The position numbers and the translations under genes were made by a program. DNA of 14,913 nucleotides from Phytohabitans sp036906915. Lineage in GTDB: Bacteria; Actinomycetota; Actinomycetes; Mycobacteriales; Micromonosporaceae. Below, one piece after another: positions 6,660-14,913 of the stretch. The notes under the pieces are model-generated. The model was given only the letters and a program-made list of their open reading frames with translations, had not been told where the DNA came from and ran no database searches. Numbering within the stretch: position 1 is the first letter of the stretch; each line of letters starts with the position of its first letter. The stretch lies in assembly GCF_036906915.1 (NCBI RefSeq), contig NZ_JBAKHX010000123.1, positions 1-14,913 on the forward strand, written 5' to 3'.

Positions 6660-7517
6660 GTGGTCGGTGCCGACGACGATTCCCGGCGAGTGCCCTATAC
6701 CGATGATCATCATGCTCTCGCCGCTCAGATAATGCGGCGCGTCGACGGCTTTCCCGGATACGCGCTGGTGAGCGGCGTGCCGGTCGACGACCTGACACCA
6801 GAGCAGGCGTGCGTATTCGCGCCCGAGCTGTTGAAGTCGGTCGGCGACCCGCTGCCACAGGGGCCCGAGGGTGCGATGACGCTGGGCTGGCTGGTCCGCG
6901 ACGAGGGCAGCTCGCGCTTCCGGCCCGACGGCACCTATAGGCCCGGGGTCTACACGTCCAAGTCCGCCGACGGCCTCGACATCCACAACGACGGCGCGAT
7001 GAGCCCGCACGGTCACGAGGTCGACATGTTCGGCCTGCTGTGCCTCGGCGCGGCGCCCGTAGGTGGCGAGTCGACGCTGATCCGCACGCACGCGGTCATC
7101 GACGTGCTTCGCCGGGAGTACCCGCGCGAGTTCGAGCGCCTGTGCCAGCCGTACGCGTTCGAGCGGTCGCACGTGGCGCAGAGCGGTCAGGCGCCGGTCA
7201 TGTGGGCACCGATCTTCGACGTGGGCGGGGCTCGCCCGCGCGTGCGCTGCAACCGCCAGCGGGTCGAGATGGCCCCGGCGATCACGGGCGTGCCGCTCGA
7301 CGCCGGCGACCTGGCGGCGCTCGACGCTCTCGACGAGGTGCTGGGGCGGCCGGCTCTCCAGTACCGGCTCACCCTGGCCAAAGGCGACCTGTTGGTGGTC
7401 GACGACCACGCCGTGCTGCACAAGCGCGGCGCGTTCACCGACGACCGCGCGGCGGGGCAGCGGCGCTGCCTGGTTCGCGTGCTGCTGGTGCGCCGCGAAG
7501 CCGGTGCCGATGCCTGA
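6660..7517 (+). CDS. TauD/TfdA-family Fe(II)/2-oxoglutarate-dependent dioxygenase
   Basis: This 285-residue protein fits the TauD/clavaminate-synthase-like oxygenase fold. The iron facial triad is visible as His109-x-Asp111 in LDIHNDGAM and a distal His254 in DDHAVLHKRGAF. Arg268 or Arg269, about 14-15 residues after the distal His, is the likely 2-oxoglutarate ligand. Residues 120-150 (DMFGLLCLG, GGESTLIRTHAVIDVL) are typical of the family. The start is GTG 6660, with AAGGGGAGG five nt upstream; an overlapping ATG at 6658 is in another frame and stops after 24 codons. Family members hydroxylate amino acids, taurine, betaines or peptidyl substrates. It is divergent from the RidA gene and followed by a PAS protein 72 nt later. 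Substrate unknown; an amine- or amino-acid-derived compound is a guess from context. Confidence 0.85.
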   Translation: MVGADDDSRRVPYTDDHHALAAQIMRRVDGFPGYALVSGVPVDDLTPEQACVFAPELLKSVGDPLPQGPEGAMTLGWLVRDEGSSRFRPDGTYRPGVYTSKSADGLDIHNDGAMSPHGHEVDMFGLLCLGAAPVGGESTLIRTHAVIDVLRREYPREFERLCQPYAFERSHVAQSGQAPVMWAPIFDVGGARPRVRCNRQRVEMAPAITGVPLDAGDLAALDALDEVLGRPALQYRLTLAKGDLLVVDDHAVLHKRGAFTDDRAAGQRRCLVRVLLVRREAGADA

Positions 7518-7589
7518 CCGGCGGGTTGCGGGCGTGGACCACCATCGAAGTAAGGACCGGGATGCGCGGCCCGGGAAGGACGGCCACTC

Positions 7590-8423
7590 GTGATCACCGA
7601 GATCGTCAGCGCTGTGCTCGGCGCGAGCGCGGCGGCGCTCGTGACCCATTTCGTCGGCCGTTCCCTGTCGCCGAAAGAGGTATCCCTGAACGGGCAGGCC
7701 CTGGTCGAAATGGCGGACTATCCCATCAAGGTCGGGAATAATGGCCTGCTGCGGCTCGACATGCCGTCGTTCGAGCGGGTGTGCCAGGAGTTGCTCGCCC
7801 ACTACAACCCGCGGGCGGCGATCGACCTGCTCTATCTCGCCGAGCACAATCGCGGCGTCGTGGAGCGCTCCGCGAGCGCCGTCCTGCTGCTCGACAAGCT
7901 ACGCAATCGATACCGCAAGAAGCTTCGCCAGCTCGTCGAGCCGCAATCGCTGGTCGCCCAGCGCGAGCACATGCTCCAGCAGTTTCAAAAGATCACCGCC
8001 GGCCTGGGTGACACGTTTGCCGGAGTACCGATCAAGTTCGTCCTGCACGACACCCGCGACCCGCTGCATTCGGTTTCGGTCATCAAGAATTCGATCACCG
8101 ATCGAAAAGAGGGTGACCAGGCATCCAGTTTCGGCGAAGACGTGATTCGCGCCTACGCGACCAACAGGTGGGCCGGTGTCCGGCACTCGTACCGGCTGCG
8201 CCACCCGAAGAACGGGCGTGAGGTCAAGGCGACCACGATCTCACTGGAAGACCGCACCCTCGGGCTGGTCGCGTTCCTCTGCGTCAACATCGACATCGCT
8301 CGGCTTTCACCGGATTCGCCGGAGTTGAAGGACCTGGCCGCCAAGCTGGTGGCCACCCCTGGCGGTTGGGGCGCGCAGGTGTTCCGGATACCCGATCAGC
8401 GGCCGCCGACCGCCGTGCCCTGA
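7590..8423 (+). CDS. YheO-like PAS-domain protein lacking a helix-turn-helix
   Basis: This 277-residue protein carries a YheO-like PAS domain at about 125-238. The pattern is clear: FVLHD (150-154), SVSVIKNSITDRKEGD (161-176), Lys-Ala-Thr-Thr-Ile-Ser (213-218) and GLVAFLCVNID (225-235). In E. coli YheO and Pseudomonas DauR this PAS is followed by a DauR-type HTH. Here only about 40 non-HTH residues follow, so DNA binding by the usual domain is not possible. Residues 5-23 are hydrophobic and could be a membrane anchor or amphipathic helix. Residues 58-135 are helical and charged (VERSASAVLLLDKLRNRYRKKLR), possibly a coiled coil. The GTG at 7590 has GAAGGA (7575-7580) nine nt upstream. It is probably co-transcribed with the dioxygenase, and a small-molecule sensing role is inferred. 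Confidence 0.75.
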   Translation: MITEIVSAVLGASAAALVTHFVGRSLSPKEVSLNGQALVEMADYPIKVGNNGLLRLDMPSFERVCQELLAHYNPRAAIDLLYLAEHNRGVVERSASAVLLLDKLRNRYRKKLRQLVEPQSLVAQREHMLQQFQKITAGLGDTFAGVPIKFVLHDTRDPLHSVSVIKNSITDRKEGDQASSFGEDVIRAYATNRWAGVRHSYRLRHPKNGREVKATTISLEDRTLGLVAFLCVNIDIARLSPDSPELKDLAAKLVATPGGWGAQVFRIPDQRPPTAVP

Positions 8424-8428
8424 GCCGT

Positions 8429-8455
8429 CCGAACGGCCCCCGCCAGGGCGTTCGG
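8429..8455 (+). terminator. GC-rich hairpin after the PAS-protein gene
   Basis: CCGAACG (8429-8435) pairs perfectly with CGTTCGG (8449-8455). After a one-base bulge, CCC (8437-8439) pairs with GGG (8446-8448), leaving a 6-nt loop. It begins 6 nt after the TGA at 8421-8423. There is no U tract, as is common for actinobacterial terminators. It separates this unit from the hydrolase gene. Confidence 0.55.
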
Positions 8456-8478
8456 GTCGCCCCGCGCCCGGCGCGCGA

Positions 8479-8484
8479 TAGGTT
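8479..8484 (+). promoter_or_regulatory. -10 box of a probable leaderless promoter (gamma-glutamyl hydrolase gene)
   Basis: TAGGTT fits TANNNT and ends exactly 7 nt before the ATG at 8492, the spacing expected for transcription starting at the start codon. No convincing -35 is seen. The G-run at 8485-8489 is too close (2 nt) to the ATG to be an ordinary ribosome site. The same geometry precedes the methionine aminopeptidase gene. Confidence 0.5.
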
Positions 8485-8491
8485 GGGGGTC

Positions 8492-9208
8492 ATGAGGCGC
8501 CCAGTCATTGGCCTGACCACGTACGCCGAGGACGCGAAGTTCGGCATCAACGACACCTTCTCGGCGGTGCTACCGCTCTCGTACGTGCACGCCGTGCACG
8601 AGAGCGGCGGTCGAGCCGTACTGATCACGCCGGACGCCCCTGACATCGACGTCCTGGAGGGCCTCGACGGCATCATGTTCACCGGCGGCTCCGACGTCGA
8701 CCCGGGCCTGTTCGGCGAGGCGCCGCACCCATCGACCAAGGTCAACCCGAAGCGCGACACCGCCGAACTGCTGCTCCTGCGCGCGGCCATCGACATGGAC
8801 CTGCCCCTGCTGGGCATCTGCCGCGGCATGCAGCTGATGGCCGTGGCGTACGGCGGCAAACTGCACCAGCACCTTCCCGACGTGCTCGGCCACGACGGGC
8901 ACCGGCCGACCAGCGGGCCCAAGTTCGGGCACCACGGGGTACGGCTGCTGCCCGGTTCTCGCGCCCACGCGATCCTCGGCGACGAGCTGGTCGTCAACTC
9001 GTTCCACCACCAGGGCGTGCGCGACGTCGGCGGGCTCGACCCTGTCGGTTGGTCCACTGGCGACGACCTGGTCGAAATCGTGGAAGACCCGCGGCGGGCC
9101 TTCGCGGTCGCCGTCCAGTGGCACCCCGAAGACACGGCCGACTTCCGGCTCTTCGAGGCGTTGGTCGAGGCGGCCCGCTCCCGCCGCACGGTGTCGGCGG
9201 CGAGGTAG
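8492..9208 (+). CDS. Class I glutamine amidotransferase-like gamma-glutamyl hydrolase (peptidase C26, PuuD-like)
   Basis: This 238-residue cytosolic hydrolase has the C26 triad: Cys110 in LLGICRGMQ, His211 and Glu213 in VQWHPE. TGGSDVDP (64-71) and NSFHHQ (169-174) are hallmarks of the gamma-glutamyl-GABA hydrolase PuuD group. PuuD members cut the gamma-glutamyl bond to release glutamate and the oxidised amine acid. There is no synthetase domain fused, and the length matches stand-alone PuuD proteins. The ATG at 8492 is chosen because family similarity starts there (RRPVIGLTTY) and a -10 box lies 7 nt upstream; the frame stays open into the previous gene. It supplies the final step missing from the ligase-SDR-ALDH operon, although it is 2.4 kb away and probably transcribed separately. 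Confidence 0.88.
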   Translation: MRRPVIGLTTYAEDAKFGINDTFSAVLPLSYVHAVHESGGRAVLITPDAPDIDVLEGLDGIMFTGGSDVDPGLFGEAPHPSTKVNPKRDTAELLLLRAAIDMDLPLLGICRGMQLMAVAYGGKLHQHLPDVLGHDGHRPTSGPKFGHHGVRLLPGSRAHAILGDELVVNSFHHQGVRDVGGLDPVGWSTGDDLVEIVEDPRRAFAVAVQWHPEDTADFRLFEALVEAARSRRTVSAAR

Positions 9209-9269
9209 TTATTTAGGCCCCCCGATCGGGTACTAGCTGCCCAGGAGCCGATCTTCCGGGGGAGCCAGT
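9209..9269 (+). promoter_or_regulatory. Short intergenic region before the hybrid kinase gene
   Basis: The 61-bp gap holds an AT-rich start (ttattta), the perfect 10-bp palindrome CCCGATCGGG (9221-9230), and a second CCGATC at 9248-9253. A TACTAG (9231-9236) 16 nt after TTATTT could be a weak -10/-35 pair. GGGGGAG (9258-9264) is a good ribosome site 5 nt before ATG 9270. Regulatory meaning is inferred. Confidence 0.3.
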
Positions 9270-12822
<3,553 letters not shown>

Positions 12823-12836
<14 letters not shown>

Positions 12837-13122
12837 GCCAGGCCTGCTCGCCGAGGCCGGCGATGTCGAGCACCCGGCGTACCGTGTGCGAGGGGACGAC
12901 GGTCATCGTGTCCGGGTACCGGCTGGTGAGCCGGATCAGGGCGTGGATGCCGGCCGAGTCGAAGAACGTGACCTCGCGGAGGTCGAGCGTCAGCTCACGG
13001 ACGCCCTCGGGGGTCGCCGCCTTGTACATGAGGTCGGCCGTAGCCATGTCCACCTCGCCAGTGACCCGGACGGTGACATGGTCGCCCGCCTGGCTCACCT
13101 GGGTGGAGAACTCCTGATCCAC
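12823..13122 (-). CDS. STAS-domain anti-sigma factor antagonist (RsbV/SpoIIAA type)
   Basis: This 99-residue single-domain STAS protein is the usual size of anti-sigma antagonists. GEVDMATAD (22-30) and TFFDSAGIHAL (52-62) are the family signatures. Ser56 in Asp-Ser-Ala-Gly is the residue phosphorylated by RsbW-type kinases and dephosphorylated by PP2C-type phosphatases. The start is GTG 13122 with GGTGAG three nt upstream. It overlaps the 3' end of the hybrid kinase gene by 14 bp, tail to tail. Since that protein has both phosphatase and RsbW-like domains, this STAS is its obvious partner, which is inference from context. It shares a 73-bp divergent region with the aminopeptidase gene. Confidence 0.9.
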
Positions 13123-13182
13123 GCACTCACCGTTTCACATCGCTTGTCATGCGGCAACCATCGGGGTACGGTCGGGCGGCGC

Positions 13183-13188
13183 TAGGGT
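13183..13188 (+). promoter_or_regulatory. -10 box of a probable leaderless promoter (map)
   Basis: TAGGGT (TANNNT) ends 7 nt before ATG 13196, the same geometry as at 8479-8484. No clear -35 is seen 16-18 nt upstream. A start site at the A of the ATG would make the mRNA leaderless and exclude the in-frame GTG at 13187. Confidence 0.5.
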
Positions 13189-13195
13189 GGATGCC

Positions 13196-14053
13196 ATGAA
13201 CGTCCGCGCTCCACTGGTGGCCGGCCAACTATCGCCATGGCGCCAGGTGCCCGCTCAGATCGCCCGTCCCGAGTACGTGGGCAAGAAACGCCCCCGCGAG
13301 TGGCGCGGATCGCACGTACAGACCCCCGAGACGATCGAAAAGATGCGTATCGCGGGCCGGCTGGCGGCGCAGGCCACCCAGCTGGCTGGTGAGCACTGCA
13401 AGCCGGGCGTCACCACCGACGAGATCGACAGGGTCGTGCACGAGTTCCTCTGTGACCACGGCGCCTACCCGTCGACCCTCGGTTACAAGGGCTTCCCGAA
13501 GTCGTGCTGCACCAGCCTCAACGAGGTCATCTGCCACGGCATCCCCGACACGACCGTGATCGAAGACGGTGACATCATCAACGTCGACGTCACCGCGTTC
13601 ATCAACGGCGTACACGGCGACACCGACGCCACCTTCTGCGTCGGTGAGGTGTCGGAAGAGGCCAAACTGCTCGTCGAGCGCACGCACGAGGCGATGATGC
13701 GCGGCATCCGCGCGGTCGCGCCGGGACGACCGCTCAACGCGGTCGGCAGGGTCATCGAGGCGTACGCGCGCCGCTTCGGGTACGGCGTGGTGCGCGACTT
13801 CACCGGTCACGGCATCGGCGAGGCGTTCCACAGTGGCCTGTACGTGCCGCACTACGACGACCCCCAGCTCGACGTGGTCATGGAGCCGGGGATGACGTTC
13901 ACGATCGAGCCGATGATCACGCTGGGCACGCACGAGTACGAGATGTGGCGCGACGGCTGGACGGTGGTCACCAAGGACCGCAAGTGGACCGCCCAGTTCG
14001 AGCACACCATCGCGGTGACCGACGACGGGCACGAGATCCTCACCCTTCCGTGA
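13196..14053 (+). CDS. map: Type I methionine aminopeptidase (MetAP1c type)
   Basis: This 285-residue metalloprotease removes N-terminal methionine from new proteins. From ATG 13196 the metal ligands fall at Asp131, Asp142, His205, Glu238 and Glu269. By my recollection these are the same numbers as in M. tuberculosis MetAP1c, which supports this start over GTG 13187. An N-terminal extension of about 40 residues (LSPWRQVPAQIARPEYVG) is typical of the actinobacterial 1c type. Further family blocks are GYKGFPKSCCTSLNEVICHGIP (split by Cys105) and RDFTGHGIG (200-208). A leaderless-type -10 box lies upstream. The 3' end overlaps the next gene by 4 nt (GTGA). It is a housekeeping gene with no obvious tie to the amine cluster. 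Confidence 0.96.
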   Translation: MNVRAPLVAGQLSPWRQVPAQIARPEYVGKKRPREWRGSHVQTPETIEKMRIAGRLAAQATQLAGEHCKPGVTTDEIDRVVHEFLCDHGAYPSTLGYKGFPKSCCTSLNEVICHGIPDTTVIEDGDIINVDVTAFINGVHGDTDATFCVGEVSEEAKLLVERTHEAMMRGIRAVAPGRPLNAVGRVIEAYARRFGYGVVRDFTGHGIGEAFHSGLYVPHYDDPQLDVVMEPGMTFTIEPMITLGTHEYEMWRDGWTVVTKDRKWTAQFEHTIAVTDDGHEILTLP

Positions 14054-14766
14054 CCGCCGACAGACCGGCGGCCCTCGACCCTGACCACCACGCCGACGTC
14101 TCCGGCGGCTGGCTGCGTCCAGCGGTGTTCGGCGCGATGGACGGCCTCGTCACCAACATCGCGCTGATCGCGGGCGTGGGCGGCGGCGGGGTATCGCCGC
14201 GCAGCATCGTGCTGACCGGCGTGGCTGGCCTGGTCGCCGGGGCGATCTCGATGGGCCTCGGCGAGTACACCAGCGTGCGCACCCAGAACGAACAGGTGGC
14301 CGCCGAGGTGGCCAAGGAACGGCACGAGCTCGAACGCTTCCCCGACGCGGAGGCGCGCGAGCTGGTCTCCCTCTGGACCAAGCGCGGGCTGCCTCGCGAT
14401 CTCGCCGAGCAGGTGGCCGACATCCTCAAACGCAACCCCGAAGAGGCGCTGCGCGTGCACGCCCGCGAGGAACTGGGTGTCGACCCGGAAGAGCAGCCCA
14501 GCCCCTGGGTCGCGGCCGGCTCGTCGTTTCTGTGCTTCTCCGTCGGGGCGCTGGTGCCGTTGTTGACCTATCTGTTGGGCTTCGACCAGCTCTGGCTCGC
14601 GCTGGCGGTGGGTGGCGTGGGGCTGTTCGTGGCAGGTGCCCTGGTCGCCCGCTTCACCAGCCGCTCCTGGCTGGGCAGCGGCCTCCGCCAACTCCTCCTA
14701 GGCGCGGCAGCCGCAGCAGCAACGTACGCGATAGGCGCCCTAATCGGCATAAACGGCGCCCCCTAA
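14050..14766 (+). CDS. VIT1/CCC1-family membrane protein, probable Fe(II)/Mn(II) transporter
   Basis: This 238-residue protein has five hydrophobic segments in VIT1/CCC1 order: about 23-44, 52-72, 154-175, 181-201 and 213-234. The first holds Asp31 in FGAMDGLVTN and the second ends GAISMGLGEY (64-73), both family signatures. A cytosolic loop between segments 2 and 3 is glutamate-rich (Glu90, Glu93, Glu102, Glu105, Glu140, Glu141), like the metal-binding domain of plant VIT1. Family members move Fe(II) or Mn(II) against protons. The start is GTG 14050, overlapping the map stop as GTGA, so translation is coupled; upstream codons in this frame lie inside map. Metal specificity is inferred. Confidence 0.88.
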   Translation: MTADRPAALDPDHHADVSGGWLRPAVFGAMDGLVTNIALIAGVGGGGVSPRSIVLTGVAGLVAGAISMGLGEYTSVRTQNEQVAAEVAKERHELERFPDAEARELVSLWTKRGLPRDLAEQVADILKRNPEEALRVHAREELGVDPEEQPSPWVAAGSSFLCFSVGALVPLLTYLLGFDQLWLALAVGGVGLFVAGALVARFTSRSWLGSGLRQLLLGAAAAAATYAIGALIGINGAP

Positions 14767-14783
14767 CAGTCCCGGCCCCGCCT

Positions 14784-14913
14784 GCGCCCCGCGTCGTGCG
14801 CCCTTGCGCGCGCCCCGCGTCGTGCGCCCCTGCGCGTGCGCCCCTGCGCGTGCGCCCCTGCGCGCGCCCCGCGTCGTGCGCCCCTGCGCGTGCGCCCCTG
14901 CGCGTGCGCCCCT
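14784..14913. repeat. GC-rich 14-bp tandem array with 54-bp higher-order unit at the right edge
   Basis: Two related 14-mers, A = GCGCCCCGCGTCGT and B = GCGCCCCTGCGCGT, alternate with 12-mer forms of B (GCGCCCTTGCGC at 14798-14809, GCGCCCCTGCGC at 14852-14863). The order is A, B12, then A-B-B-B12 (14810-14863, 54 bp), then A-B-B-partial B to the last base. The array runs off the window. The 17 bases after the VIT stop (14767-14783) hold nothing recognisable, and no clear terminator is seen. Confidence 0.93.

Noticed and set aside
6106..9208. Defence, toxin-antitoxin or biosynthetic cluster
   Set aside because: No nuclease, toxin, NRPS/PKS or mobile-element gene is present; the genes fit small-molecule catabolism and sensing.
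14784..14913. CRISPR array at the right end
   Set aside because: Units are 12-14 bp and contiguous, without spacers, and there are no cas genes.

Overview
The window looks like a chromosomal piece of a very GC-rich actinomycete. Third codon positions are strongly G/C. The methionine aminopeptidase is of the actinobacterial MetAP1c type with its N-terminal extension. GTG and TTG starts and leaderless-type -10 boxes are used. A Micromonosporaceae-like host is my best guess, but that is an impression, not a proof. Both ends of the window run into short-period tandem repeats (1-94 and 14784-14913), so it may be a contig broken at repeats.

Region 1 (287-6105, + strand) is a compact cluster: APC-type permease, FadR/GntR (FCD) regulator, glutamine-synthetase-like gamma-glutamyl-amine ligase, aldehyde dehydrogenase and short-chain dehydrogenase. 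Gaps are 10, 28, -4 and 1 nt. An AT-rich palindrome resembling a FadR-family site lies between the regulator and the ligase. A RidA-family gene (6106-6495, - strand) abuts it tail to tail.

Region 2 (6496-9208) starts with a divergent promoter region carrying two copies of a GGTCA...GCTATCAG element. It then holds a TauD-type Fe(II)/2-oxoglutarate dioxygenase, a YheO-like PAS protein with no DNA-binding domain, a hairpin terminator, and a class C26 gamma-glutamyl hydrolase (PuuD-like) with its own leaderless promoter. Taken together, import, gamma-glutamylation, alcohol oxidation, aldehyde oxidation and gamma-glutamyl hydrolysis give a complete route for a small amine. Because an SDR sits where an amine oxidase or aminotransferase would be expected, an amino alcohol such as ethanolamine is a better guess than a diamine. 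This assignment is inference.

Region 3 (9270-13122) is a signalling unit. One 1188-residue protein joins PAS, GAF, histidine kinase, receiver, GAF-like, PP2C/SpoIIE phosphatase and RsbW-like ATPase domains. A small STAS anti-sigma antagonist is encoded tail to tail with it, overlapping by 14 bp.

Region 4 (13183-14766) holds a leaderless methionine aminopeptidase gene translationally coupled (GTGA overlap) to a VIT1/CCC1-family membrane protein. I saw no rRNA, tRNA, CRISPR, transposase or phage gene. The most unusual items are the possible amino-alcohol pathway, the HTH-less PAS protein and the all-in-one kinase/phosphatase/anti-sigma polypeptide.
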